Of a stretch of 64,000 nt of DNA, positions 23,399-35,149 are shown piece by piece. Origin of the DNA: Chamaecyparis obtusa (taxonomy: Eukaryota; Streptophyta; Pinopsida; Cupressales; Cupressaceae). The notes below the pieces were generated by a model. It was not told the origin of the DNA, ran no database searches, and worked only from the letters and a program-made list of their open reading frames with translations. The translations under genes and the position numbers were made by a program. Positions within the stretch are counted from its first letter, which is position 1, and the number at the start of each line of letters is the position of its first letter. Where the stretch lies: contig BSBK01005650.1 in the NCBI GenBank assembly GCA_027943335.1, forward strand, positions 1 to 64,000, given 5' to 3'.

Positions 23399-25189
23399 AT
23401 GTCTCAAAGAATCAGTACATAAGAGGAAGAAGCTCTAATCACTGCTATGATGAAGCAGCTACAAGCTATGCAAGTTGAACTTAACAATCTTGAGAAAGAA
23501 AAGGAACCTAAAGAGTTATCCATGGAATCTCTATACTCTTTTCCATTTGATAAAGACTTGTAAATGTCACCATGCCCCCGGACAGAATTTGAGCAATGTG
23601 ATAGCCCTTATGATACCTCTTCCATGGAGAGTGACACATCCAGCTTTGGAGACTATGACGACTATGACGACAGATAATGTAATGATACCTATGACACCTC
23701 TGTTCCTAAGAGTCCTCCTCGTTGTATGTTCCTACTTACTACAAATGGGCCGTCACATTGGATAGATTATGATGGTGATCCATATGATTCTAATTTTGAA
23801 AGAGATTTTGATAGCTTTTGTGGACAATACCTTGATTATGATCCATCTACCACTGCTAAGGATTATAAAATGCATTGTGCTAGCTTGAAGCATCAATATT
23901 ATAAGAATCCTTTTCCTAAGGACTCTCCTGCTGAAAGTAAAGATTATCTTCTCAAGCAAGATCATGTTAATGTTGAACCTTTGTCTAGTGATGGTTCCCT
24001 TCCATCCCCTACTTCCTCCAATACCTGTACATTTCCTAAAACTTCTGAGTCTTTCAAATCTTTCACAGAACCTTCATCTGACACAAGCCCTGATACTTTT
24101 CATATGATTCCCTATAGTTATCCTCTAGGGCTACCTCTTCAAGAAATTCAAGCTAACCTTCACTTGGTTGCTAATACTTTCAATAATGCTAAACCTCAAG
24201 AGCCTAAGCCTTCATACGCTACAATGCCTACTTTAGCTCGTCCTTCACCATCTTTGCAACAGTCTTCCATACAATCCAAACATGCTTTCGTATCCTTAGA
24301 AGTGGCTCCATGTCAAGAGGACTCTAAAAACGATGAGGAAAAGAACATAAAGAAAGATCAAGATCAAGAACCCTCCATGTCATCCAATCCTTTTCATGAT
24401 GTCTCTTATCCGCTTCAAGGTTCTTTTGATCCTGCACATCCTTTTTCATGCATTCCACCATGTCTTAAGTCTTCTCCTAAGCAAGCTCAAGTCACTACTT
24501 ACACCATTGAGCTTATTGACAATCAAAATAACCTTACTACACTTGTGCTTTCCAAAGATGATACTTCCATTAAGGTTGGTACAAATGGTGTTGTTACTTC
24601 CAATGTTAAGCCTATTGAAAATCAAGAAAAAAATTATACGCTTGTGCTATCCAAAGATCCTTGTCAAGATCAAAGTCTTCCATCTTCTTATTCCACCACT
24701 CCATGTTCACTTCCACTTTCTACTCTTCCTAAGTCTTTGCAAGCTTTGAACAATCCTATCAAAGAAGGTGCTCATATTCAAGATGTCCATGATTCTATTG
24801 AAAATTTTAATGCTCACTCTAAAGATGCTGATGTCCTTGGTTGTCATATAGATGCTGATGAACTTATTGATTATCCTTTTGTATCTTCCACATCCATCCT
24901 TGGACCTCTTCCACCACTACTAAGGGCTTCATGTCTGCCTTCCATCTTGGGTCCTTATGTCCCTTCACTTTCCCCTCCTAACTCTCCTAATTCGCCATCC
25001 ATCTTGGGTCCTTACATACCTCCATCTCCTATCTTTCCTCAAGATCAACATAGATGCACACCCTTGAATCCTTTTCATCCACACACCCATCTAAACCAGT
25101 CATATCCTCCTTCTTCCACAAGTCCCAAGTCTTTTGGAAGTAACTTGAATGTTCAATACAAGAAAAAGAAGCAATACAAGAATCCATAA
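23399..25189 (+). pseudogene. Gypsy-B ORF in gag position, unrecognised
   Basis: The frame opens at ATG 23399, with TAA stops at codon 8, near 23561 and near 23676, and is then open to 25189. The first part is helical and charged (a KQLQAMQVELNNLEKEKE stretch). A D/Y-rich acidic segment (FGDYDDYDD) follows, then a long Pro/Ser-rich low-complexity region with three SILGP-L/Y repeats near 24890-25030. The end is Lys-rich (YKKKKQYK). I see no zinc knuckle and no retrotransposon gag motif, so only its position suggests a gag-like role. Each of the three stops could come from CAA by C-to-T. The same strand remains weakly coding-like (RQVWVPKS, TIWIPKSLL) to about 25520 with more breaks. Confidence 0.6.
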
Positions 25190-25524
25190 AAAAAAGAAGA
25201 TCACCATGTCTCCTCTAATAGACATGGAAACATAAAGTCAAAAGAGATATCTAAGAAAAAAACTACAAGACAAGTATGGGTTCCAAAATCCATCATTGAA
25301 GATATTCTCTCTAGATCATCAAAATAAAATAAAAAGCCTATGACTATATGGATTCCAAAGTCTCTCTTGAAAGAGTCTAGTGTTGAACAAAAAGTGAAGT
25401 TGACATTCAAGCTTCCAAAGGCTTCCACTTCATCTCCCTCCAAAAATATTCTTCCATTCCACGTGCCTAAACCACAACCTTTGCTATCCATTCGCCATAT
25501 TCCTTCACGTATTCCTTCATTCAC

Positions 25525-26540
25525 ATTTCCTCAATCCTCTCGCCACCCTTCAAGGTGTGTGTTGATGTTGATCTTGCCTTCCTTTCCATCTACCCTTTCA
25601 CGATCCTTCCATTCATTATCCTTCTACCTTCTATCCTTTTTCCTCATTTGCCTATTCCTCCTATCTTCCAACCTCACTCGCTTTACATAAAACCTTATCC
25701 TCCATTTTTCTCTTCCATCTCCCTTTCCCTATCAGCATCTTTGAGCATATCATTTTGAATCCTTGGCATATCATGGTTTATCCTTTCAAGGAGCACTATC
25801 TAAAAAACTTGCCTTCTTCCAAAAAATCAAAAAGATTTTTTTTTTTTTTTTTGAAAATGTGCCTTAGTGGAAACCTTGAAACAGGCGCCTTGGTAGCAAA
25901 AGTAAAGAGAAATAAATTCATCCTATGGTGAAAACCACTCCCTTGTGGTGCCTTGGATAAGTACCATGATGAAAACCTGGCAATCAGACATCATGCGTAG
26001 TTCTTCTACATATTTCATCTATTTCATCCTCTCTTTTTGATCTTGACAATGTTGATCTATACATGAACATTTGGCTATTTTGTGAGCTATCTTACGATGA
26101 TCTTGCTTTCATTCCTTTCATGTTTAGCCTTCATATCCATCTTCCTCTATTCATTCTAGCCTTTCACCATCCTTTTCCCCTTTGGTCTTGATCTAATAAC
26201 AAAAAAAGAGAGTAAAACACAGTGCTATGAAGCCTCTTGACATGTCTACTCCTTTGGACTGCTTCCTTTCCTACTCTGGCATTATGCTTTTGTGACTTAT
26301 CCTATGCTAGCCTTTCATTGCTTGTCCAAATGCGCTTTACATGACAATTTTTCCCTAGCTTGGGTATTCTTGAGGAGTTTGCCCTTGAGGATTTCTTCCC
26401 TTCATTCTCCTTCATTCTCTTGTCTTCCATCTCTTCCACTAGCTTGTCAATCCCTCTTGTTCTCCACCTTGCTAGACATTGGTACTGCATGATATGATCT
26501 TGTTTGGGAGTTTGCAAATGAAAAAAAGATGCTATCAAAT
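25525..26540 (+). other. Gypsy-B interior without recognised coding
   Basis: Pyrimidine-rich text with short frames only. From 25858 it carries the first copies of a phrase of the type GCCTTGGTGAAAACCTGG, seen at about 25858-25900, 25935-25960 and 25968-25990 and again after the integrase remnant at 27145-27170, 27270-27300 and 27320-27345. This phrase is therefore on both sides of the deleted pol core. Confidence 0.55.
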
Positions 26541-26544
26541 ATAC

Positions 26545-26628
26545 CAAGTATCAAAACCAGTATCAGAACAAGTATCAGAACCACTATTAGAACAAGTATC
26601 AGAACAAGTATCAGATCAAGTATCAGAA
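26545..26628 (+). repeat. Seven tandem 12 bp units at the pol deletion junction
   Basis: Units of CAAGTATCAGAA with small variations (CAAGTATCAAAA, CCAGTATCAGAA, CCACTATTAGAA, CAAGTATCAGAT). The array runs straight into the integrase remnant in the same frame, so its translation is a (T/S)SIR repeat fused to the integrase end. Confidence 0.9.
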
Positions 26629-26629
26629 C

Positions 26630-27074
26630 TCCCACTGGGGCTACACCTTTCGCTTTAGTTTATGGGTCTGAAGCGGTACTGCCTATTGAGGTTGAAATCT
26701 CATCACTCAGAATTAGAATGCATGGTCTAGTAAATGATGATGACTACAGAGTGTCTAGGTTGCAAGAACTTGAACTACTAGATGAGCGCAGACAAGTAGC
26801 ATATGATCATCTCAGAGTATATTAGAAGAGAATGTCTAGATTCTACAACAAGAAAGTCAGATACAGAGAATTTCAGGTTGGCGATCTAGTTTTGAGAGAG
26901 AATCCTAAAAACCAATCCCATCGAGAATGCAAGGGGAAGTTCGAACCCAACTGGCTAGGTCCTTTTGTTATCACTGCTACTTTTGGCTCTGGTGATTATC
27001 AACTCTTAATGACTGAAGGAGAACAGCTCTGAGAACCAATCAACGTTCTCCATCTGAAGAAATTCTATGCCTAA
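26630..27074 (+). pseudogene. C-terminal end of Ty3/gypsy integrase
   Basis: Begins with TGATPFALVYGSEAVLPIEVE, the well-conserved segment after the catalytic core of plant gypsy integrases. It continues through RMSRFYNKKV, FQVGDLVLRENP and GKFEPNWLGPF (the GPY/F-type module) to the natural end INVLHLKKFYA. Stops: TAG 26823-26825 (Tyr-stop-Lys-Arg-Met, where Gln is usual) and TGA 27030-27032 (Leu-stop-Glu-Pro, where Arg is plausible). The catalytic D,D,E core, RT, RNase H and protease are absent upstream, replaced by the 12 bp repeat patch. Confidence 0.93.
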
Positions 27075-29046
27075 GGCATTCAGTCTATGGTAAAATGTCC
27101 TGAAAAAAATTATAAAAATCAGAAAAGTCCTGAAAAAATGAACATCTTGGTGAAAACCTAGCAATAGGCACCTTGATGATTCACAAAAAAATAAAAAAAT
27201 ATCAAAAATTCAAAAAAAAAATTGAAAAATAAAAAATATAAAAAAATGAGAAAAAAAAAGTGCCTTGGTGAAAACCTGGAAACAGACACCTTGGTAGCTA
27301 AAATAGAATCTCTGCCAAGATGGTGAAAACCCGAAAAATGGGCACCACTTGTTTCAATACACTCCATCTATCAACACAATCTTGGTCTTTCCTAGCTTTT
27401 AGTTTTGCTTTAGTTTGTACATATCTCCCGGTTTGTTTCTGCATTCCTGTTTTCAATAAGTCAGTTTGTACACCAATCTACAATAGCATTTGTATCCTAT
27501 CAATGTTCAAACTTGGGGGTGATCAATGTCATATCCTATGGTCTCCAGTGTATCTTAGATGTATCATATCTAGTCAGAGTCCTTTGAAGCTTCATTTGAG
27601 TCAGTCAAGTCTGTCTCATCTCCAAAAAGGATTTTGCATCTACAAAAATGCAATCAAACATCAAACAACAAACTGAAAATGATCTGTGCTTTACATGCTT
27701 TTATCTCCTTATATGCTTATTGTTTCGCATTGAGATTTTTGCATATTGTGTCCCTTCGAGCTCTTCGATGATGTCCTTTATAGGATTTAGAGAGTGATGA
27801 CTAGGGGCATAATCTTTTCTTTGTCTTCTACTTGTATGTGAAAATCTAACATCTTTGGAAATTCTGGATTGAAATGGTATTCGATTGTAAGAGCCTCTAT
27901 CTCGAATTGGATGGCCATGCGTACCTCGACCATTGATACCCAAAAAATTCAAGGAAGTTTGATCTAACTATTGTCTTTTTGAGTAAGTTCTTTCTCCTAT
28001 TGTGAAACATGATCTTACCTAAGGATGTGAATGATAAAGGGTCACTACAGGTAATTCACATTGGATTTAGAATAATCTCTTGGCTGTTTGATGTGTTTGT
28101 CACGCAAGGCGTATTCAGGTCATCACGACGTTTATGTTTTAATTCTTATACAAATTGCTATATCAAAATGGACATGATATTCAGGTCATCCTGGCGTTTA
28201 TGCCTTGGTGCTTATATCTAATCTGACATTCCGAAAATAAAATCAATATTCATATATCCATGGTTGTTGACCAATGGGTGTTGTATTGATTCTTGCGCAT
28301 ACAAATTGATATTCATATGTCTATGGTTTCATAGCTAGTGGGCATTGTATTGATTTATCTAGTTACCTAAAAGTTTAATGATGATAACAAATCGACATAT
28401 GATCAGTGAGTAGGTCCTAGGTCCTAGGTTGCATTTCATTTTGCATGTCTCTTTGCATTTTGCATGTTTGCATATCTCACAACTATTTGGAAACACTTCA
28501 AAGCTTAAATAATTCTTCATATCACTTCTTCACATCTAACGAGAGCTGAGTCTCACTCGAAGGTCTCTTCATCAAACCGCAAGCAGTAACCCTCCAGGGT
28601 TAAACATCCTTTTGACATAAGACTGAGTACTTGTCTTCATCAACCTGCAAAAACATATCATGTGTATCATTTACATCTCATATCATTACTATTTTTTGCA
28701 TTACTTTCCATCCACTGCATAAAGCATAAATCATACATACATCTTCATAATCAATTACATTTGCATAACATCCATACATATGACAGAAATCATTGCATTG
28801 CATTGATCCATACATACATTCTACACTACTCATATCATAAACATCACATGATATCATCATAAAATTGAAACATGACAAGTACAAATGAAGTCACAATCAA
28901 AATATCGATCTCATATATATCAAAAATCTTGAAATGTGTCAGGGGTGCACTACTGGCTCAATGTACAAAAGAATGAGCTCCAGAAAGCTATTAGAATCAA
29001 AATAGTATATCAGTGATAAAAAAGAACAGAGTATATCAAAACATAA
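27075..29046 (+). other. Gypsy-B region between pol end and antisense gene
   Basis: Contains A-rich stretches (27180-27260), further GGTGAAAACC...GGCACCTTGG phrases, and pairs of imperfect direct repeats: ATTCAGGTCATC...CGTTTATG at about 28113 and 28181, and ATTCATAT-x5-ATGGTT at about 28249 and 28311. No coding frame recognised on either strand. Confidence 0.6.
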
Positions 29047-30965
29047 GCACAAGAATCAACTATCAGCATGCTCCTCAGTATCTGGTGGAGGAGGTGGTGG
29101 TGCATCTGATATGGCCTCTACTCTCAGTGCCCTAGCTCCCTCTGAGGCTACCATGTACTCGAAATATGTTGGTACTCTCTGCACAACAGGGACAACAACA
29201 TAGTATGCAGACACATAGTATGAAGCCCATGAGGTCTGATGGGTCACCTCGGTCTGTAATCTCCAAACCTCTGAGTGAAACTCTGCACGAAGCTTTGTGC
29301 GCTGCCTATCTGCCTCTCGATATCTCTCCTCCCACCTAGCACTCTGTACCTTCAGGTCCCGAACCTAAGCTCTGAGACGTCTGATGATCTCTGATGAAGT
29401 AAGAGGAATAGTAGGATCGGCCTCAACTGCTGGCATCTCTGTATCATGTGGCTACTCTGGTTGTTGCTCAGTAGTCTCTGCCCTGTGCGCCTTGCGGCGT
29501 CTAACCTCAGCTCCCAGATCAAAAGTGGTATCTACCTGCGAAGGATCTATCTCACCACCCACAAACTGCTCAGCGGCTAAAACCTCATCTGTAGACCCAA
29601 CACTGCCCAAAGTACCCCTCTCACCCCTGCTCTGTCTCTGTGAACCTGTGGATATACCTGCTGTGGAAGTAGAAGGATGAGGGGGCCTCATATGTCCTGA
29701 CGGTCTCTGAAGTGGAGCCATCGCTCTCTGTCTGGGTGGTGTAGGATGAACTACCTGAGGTCTCGGGCCTTGTCCCGTAGGAGTACCTACAACATCCATC
29801 GCCTCCTCCATGGAGGGTATCAACTCAGTAGGATCTGAGAATCTAGGAATGGAATGATCAGCTCACCAAGTAGTGTATCCATCTGTGACCCCTGCATCAA
29901 CAACCTATGGACGGTAGTCCCAATCTCGCCCTATGATATGACTGTACTCATCTACGCATAAGGAATATGTAAGTTGAGCTGTCCATCCAAGACCGATCTC
30001 ACGAACAATGCGTGCATATGCAGTATACTCCTGTGGGGCATCCTGTCTACATCCATACTAACGCCACACTCTGGTAATCAAGAATCTCTCCAACACAGTG
30101 GGAGATTGGCCAATAAGTATCCAACTTTGAAAAAGAAAGCTGTACTGCTCCCTCGCAGTGGGCTAGGCCTCTATCTACAAATAGGGTCTCCAATGCACAA
30201 AGGTCATATCATCTAAGCACCGTCTAAAATACTCAGTATGACCCATACAGACCTGTGTGACATAACCAACATAAGTATATATCACTGGCTCCTGTGGCTG
30301 CCGCTGTGTCTGGAAAACCGGTCTCAGCACTGGGATATGCTCCCATGCCCATATCTATAATACAAGAGCTCCAGAAGCGAAGCTCTTGCAATCCTGATAC
30401 ACAACCTCATGCATCTCCGAAAACATGTGGGCCAACAGGCATTGACCCTCGGCAAGCTCAGTAGGCGTGGCCATAAGAAGGGCTACCATCGGAGCCCATC
30501 CCATCAAAAGTCATTCTGCTGACGGCCTGGCATGATGAGCTCCCCGATCATACCAGAAATAATGCACTCTAAACGGTGCATCTGACCATATCTCTGTACA
30601 AGGGTCTCCCAGGAAATGGACCCTGTCAACTATGTATCATCACCAAACAGATGCCTAAAGGCATGAAGACCAGTCTAGCCGGAACTCACATACTCAGGAT
30701 GCCGACTGCTATGGAATGGAATGTGAAGTATCCTATAAATATCCTCTAGAGTCACAGTCATCTCTCTAGTCGGTAAATGAAAGGTCTGAGTCTCCGAGTG
30801 AAATCTCTCTATCAGGGCAGTCAATAGGCCATGATTTACCCTAATATCGGGTAAATGAATAAGATGCTCAAAACCACATGCAGCAAGATGAACCCTCATA
30901 GGGTTAGGAAGTGAGACACACAGTCTCTGTGTCACCGGGTAAGAATGAGGAACATGGACGTCTAG
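29047..30965 (-). pseudogene. Antisense gene with plant mobile domain (PMD, MAIN/MAIL-like), decayed, inside gypsy-B
   Basis: Opposite in orientation to the element's own genes. From about 30960 the minus strand reads PNPMRVHLAACGFEHLIHLP, then a segment with ALIERFHSETQTFHLP and MTVTLEDIYRILHIP. This is the signature of the plant mobile domain, shared by MAIN/MAIL proteins and some plant transposons, whose members have W/F-RPETHTFHLP and TLEDV-x3-LGLP motifs. A frameshift lies between about 30675 and 30560. Further on come LLMATPTELAEG, IWAWEHIPVLRP (matching the domain's WAWERIP) and VLERFLITRVWR. The C-terminal part (29823-29047) is Pro-rich, then a coiled-coil-like segment, then PPPPPPDTEEHADS. 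Most stops are TAG. PMD genes are known passengers of plant transposons. Activity of this copy is excluded by the stops. Confidence 0.85.
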
Positions 30966-31178
30966 ATATGTGACCTAAATCATATAGAAACGTGGTGTTT
31001 TATTAGAAATAAAGTTCAAAATTAGGCTAATAGTACAAGAACGAAACAAATTGATATTTCCGATGGTGGATCAAAGAGTCAGCAATCAGGCAAAATTATC
31101 AGAAAAATCAATTTTTTGACCTAAATATCAGTTTTAGGCTCACTGTTTCTCAAACAACATTCCAGACTGGCTCCGAAA

Positions 31179-31377
31179 GTCGTACAACATTCCATAGTAT
31201 ACCAAATGACACTTCATAGTCCTACGACACTTTGCACGGTGTCATACGAGTATTGAGGGACCCGATGAAATGTCGTACGACACAAGGGTCCCTCTCATAC
31301 GACACTTGGGTGGACTTGAAATGACACATAAATTTCAAATAGAATGTCGTATGAGTCTGGTATGGGACTCGTACGAG
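31179..31377 (-). repeat. GTCGTACGAG decamer cluster 3
   Basis: About seven copies or one- to two-base variants at 31179, 31219, 31241, 31272, 31293, 31346 and 31368 (the last CTCGTACGAG). Several are followed by AC rather than AG, so this cluster is mostly in the reverse sense relative to clusters 1 and 2. It lies upstream of the antisense PMD gene as that gene is read. Confidence 0.8.
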
Positions 31378-31379
31378 TT

Positions 31380-32650
31380 TTCACACATGCAAAAATTAAA
31401 AAAGCAAAATGCATATGAAAAAATTAAAAAATGCTATGAAACATGAAAAATTTGCATTTTCAGAGGGGCATAGAGGTCCACCTACCGAATGTCCATACTG
31501 TCGGGGTCTTTGGTATCTCTGGCTGCGTTCAAATTGATGCGAACTCACAAGAACCTTTGGATCTCACTGTTCTGCCATTTTCTTGCTCAGAGGGCTCTGC
31601 AAAATCTCCAAAGTCAAATGGTTGAAATGAATTGAAAATGACCCTTCAGGCCTTTATATAGCACTTGACCTAATTTTCAAAAGTGCTCCGTTTTTCACAA
31701 AAATTGCACCCCTGGTTAATTTCGACGTTCTGAATCCATTTTCGGGATCAAAATTGAAATCTGAGATAATTTATTATGTCAGAATCACGATTTAAAATTT
31801 TGGGCCCTGGACAGTCTACTACTTGCATATTCGACCTTCGATCATCACAGAAATCCATAATTCAACTTAATTGATTATCTTACATTAAACTATCAAAATT
31901 TCAACTTGGTCAACTATGGTCAACTCATAGTTTCACCTAGTCAAACTTGGTCGTTTGGACCTCTAAACGATGCATAATACATTCTTGGACGTGTTTAACC
32001 ACTTCTCAAATCAATTAACATGCTTCTAAACTATCAACGCTGACTTTTCTTGTCAGATTTCAATTTCAATCCCGAAGGGGGCATGGTATTGCACATCATT
32101 CAAGTATGTAAATCTAATTTTATTTGAAATCATATCTTTATGGAAATCATATCTTCCTCAGTAATCAAGACAACAACCATGTCTAGTTACTGATTCATCA
32201 AAAAAGACCTCATTGCTCGGGGCAAATCTATCATCACTTGGGGCATATCAGATTCATCAAGATCCATATCAATCTGGTATTCTCCTAATCTTGTAAACTA
32301 TATCAATTTTTGCAACCATCAGATCATAGTGTTCTTTCCTTGGTTCTTCGGCAACTGAAGGATTTGGATGTGATACTTGCTAGTTCTGCTAAGACAATCA
32401 AGTCTAGAACTGGTCACTCACTTCTTTGCAATCCTAAGGTTTGGAATCAGGCGTTTTGACACTTTTTCGCAATCATAGGTTCATTTTCTGTTATAGTGAA
32501 CATTATCTTTGGTCATTCAGGACCTATTATCTCCATATCAAATCAATATCAATCAACTTCTGTCTCATATCAATTATCAATTTCAAACATCAGTTTCATA
32601 TCTTTATCAAACACAGACTGTCTTTGAACCACTGCGCTTCACACAGTAAT
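31380..32650 (+). other. Gypsy-B 3' untranslated region
   Basis: About 1.3 kb between the decamer cluster and the polypurine tract with no recognised frame on either strand. Confidence 0.6.
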
Positions 32651-32666
32651 TCAAAGAGGGGCAAAA
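32651..32666 (+). other. Gypsy-B polypurine tract
   Basis: TCAAAGAGGGGCAAAA immediately precedes the 3' LTR start TGTAATACCCC, as required for plus-strand priming. A very similar CAAATAGGGGCAAAA precedes the second LTR of the element at 46802-50791. Confidence 0.85.
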
Positions 32667-33867
32667 TGTAATACCCCAAAAATGGGCTATAAGTTCATAA
32701 TCTTCTATATCAACAATTCGAACGAAATCGACATCAAAGTCCTAACCTAAGGCACATCTAAACATCATCGAATCCTAATTGATTATCTTAAATTCTGCAT
32801 CAGGGAATATTCCTAGCAATATTCCTAATTATCTTAATTATCTTTAATTTAATGATTATTTGGCAATAAATCACATTTATCCTAAGTTTGATTAATTGAA
32901 TATTTTCATATTTAATTAATTAGATTTAATATCTTGCCACTTAATTGTGTAATTAAATTTAATTCTATTTATTATTAATTGTATTATTTAATTTTGACAA
33001 TAAATCTAATATCTTATGAATAATTGATTAAATTTTTATTTAATTAATTAAGCAAGTTGTCATTATTTAATAATATAGTTTTTAATAAAAGTTTGATTAA
33101 ATAATTGATTAACCCATAAATCAATTATTTATTTTCAAAAATCAGTTAAGTTGAGCATAAATCACTTTATTTATTAAATTAATTCATAAATAAAACATGC
33201 ACAATCATAAAAGCAGACAACTATCAATTATCAATTAAAGCTAAACTCTATTTTGAGTTAAAACTTAGCTTTTGCATATTTTTGTGAATTAAATTATCTT
33301 TATTATCAGATAAATCAAAAATCAAGCTGAGTTAATCTGAGTGATTTATGGCTTTTTTCCATGCACCTCCAAAGCCTTGGATTTCTATAAAATTAAAGCC
33401 TCAGCTCATCTCAAAGCATCTCATATTTTTGCACAATCACGCTGGAGAATTGCAATTGGAAGGATCAAAGCTTATTGCGAATCAAGGCTATTGTGAGATC
33501 AATTTATTTTTTTACATTCATTTGGATTCTTTTTCATATCATTGTTAGATCATTTTAGCAGATCAATTTCATATAGATTAGATTTCATATCAAGTTTTTA
33601 TCATTCTTATTGCATAGAAAATATCAAAAATATAGATTAATTGCATTCATATTTCATATTAGTTTTGCATTCAAATCCTTCATTTAGGTGTCATCTAGGT
33701 CACTGATCTCGATAACAATCTAAGAACATCAATCTCGCACCTACTAGAAGGTAGTAAATCGCTTGGTTAAATTAGATTTCAATTTTGCACAATTTTGATT
33801 TTTGCTAACCTCTAATGTTTTACTGAAGTGTTGTGTCTACAGATCAGGTACAATTTTCACACACACA
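32667..33867 (+). repeat. Gypsy-B 3' LTR
   Basis: 1201 bp, TGTAATACCCC...ACACACACA, near-identical to 19755-20958. By eye only about one to three differences per 100 bp. Confidence 0.95.
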
Positions 33868-33872
33868 ACAAT

Positions 33873-35149
33873 CACCACAATGAACACATAACACAAGAGA
33901 TTTAACGTGGAAATCCTGTGAAGGGAAAAACCACCTGGGATCGGCAACCCAAAAATTGTTCACTCTTCTGAAGTGAGGTCGGTGAAGACCCAACCCTATT
34001 AAAGGTTACAAACACACTGTAAGGTGTGACCTTGTTAGAGGATTTTAGACCAACCGTTATCGTCCAACTAGCATTCACTATGGGGTTGACAAAATAACAA
34101 ATGTACATTCTATGAATGACATTACAAGACTTACAAGTCCACTTTGTTAAGAGATTTCTCTGTTTACAATGGTTAAAATGTAACAACAATTGATCTGATT
34201 ACAATACAACTTCAGTTGCAGATGTTTAGATCTATATTAAGCTCATTCAAATCCTCTGATCAATATATCAATTCTATATCAATAATAATCAATGACTTAC
34301 TGTCGCTTGGTAATAGCTTTTTGACACTCAGTAAACTCTGCAATTCAGTTCTTCTTAACCAGTTTGATCAGGCATACATGAAACTTGTTCATGTGATAAT
34401 TCTACAGTCTCCTTCTTTCGACATGTGTTTCATAATGAAACCCTAGTCTCTTAAATAGACATGTAAACTATTTTCTTCTCCTCCATTAGATTTTGCCACT
34501 TATTCTCCTTCATCCATTTTGTCACTTAAACCTTTCTCGGCTGATGTGTCAGTAACATGTTTTAATTCCATCCTTTAGATCTTCCTCAAATTATGTTAGT
34601 CGTCGATCTTCGTAACAAACTTTATCTCCAACATCGTGATCATACACTTTTCTAGCTCATCAATCCTTATCGACTAAATTGATCATTTAGTTCCTTTATC
34701 TCTGTTTGGTTAACAAAGAAATGTGTTGGTGAACGCAAGCTTAGTTTATACTGTGCTAAGTATACACTACACTGCTCAGTGTATACTGTGATGCTTCATC
34801 AACCGACCACACTACCTTGTGTCTTTCAACTCTTTTCCTCATCATGGATGAATGCAACATAATCAAGTCAATAACATAAGGTCATAGACTCATCAACAAA
34901 TTATCCAATGTATTCCTTATCCTCATCTGTCATATACATCTTTCTCATGTAGATATTTTTGTTCGTCATCTCTTTTTCCTCCTTTCTAACGATGTTTAGG
35001 TATAGTAACTTACAAGATAAGTGCTGTAAAACTAGTTGACATCAATGACAACATATTATTGATTTAATCATCTTACATATCTAATTAGCAACTCGATGAT
35101 CTCTAATCACTGATCTTCAATTAGGTTCTAAATCGGTTGTAGTTCATCA
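33873..35149 (-). repeat. Copia right (5') LTR, outer part
   Basis: Resumes the LTR interrupted at 19754 and ends TTGTAGTTCATCA. It matches 5569-5897 followed by 13806-14753. The ACAAT at 33868-33872 is the gypsy-B target duplication. Confidence 0.95.

Larger units (their letters stand above)
19755..33867 (+). mobile_element. Gypsy-B: Ty3/gypsy derivative with deleted pol core and an antisense plant-mobile-domain gene
   Basis: 14.1 kb, plus strand. LTRs are 19755-20958 (1204 bp) and 32667-33867 (1201 bp), ending in ACACACACA. The flanking duplication ACAAT is perfect (19750-19754, 33868-33872). The first LTR begins TCTAATACCCC where the second has TGTAATACCCC, so its terminal TG is mutated. 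Sense content: primer-binding site, a 2.4 kb leader, an unrecognised ORF in gag position (23399-25189), and only the C-terminal end of integrase (26630-27074). On the other strand lies a decayed gene with a plant mobile domain (about 29047-30965). The polypurine tract is intact. Without protease, RT, RNase H and integrase core it cannot move on its own. Confidence 0.93.
5364..35149 (-). mobile_element. Ty1/copia LTR retrotransposon, minus strand, with gypsy elements nested in both LTRs
   Basis: Outer element of a three-level nest. LTRs: left (3' LTR) 5364-5897 plus 13806-14753; right (5' LTR) 19550-19754 plus 33873-35149. After the insertions are removed both are exactly 1482 bp, start TGTTAGAATAACT and end TTCATCA. 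The internal region 14754-19549 (4796 bp) holds a tRNA-iMet-like primer-binding site, a gag-protease-integrase-RT-RNase H reading frame in copia order, and a polypurine tract. The inferred length before the insertions is 7760 bp. Flanking 5 bp repeats are GCCAG and GCTAG. The coding frame carries many stops, so the element is dead. The order of insertion (copia first, both gypsies later) follows from the geometry. Confidence 0.95.

Noticed and set aside
26447..26635. Minus-strand frame rich in Leu-Ile-Val repeats, looking like a membrane protein
   Set aside because: It is the reverse translation of the seven 12 bp repeat units.
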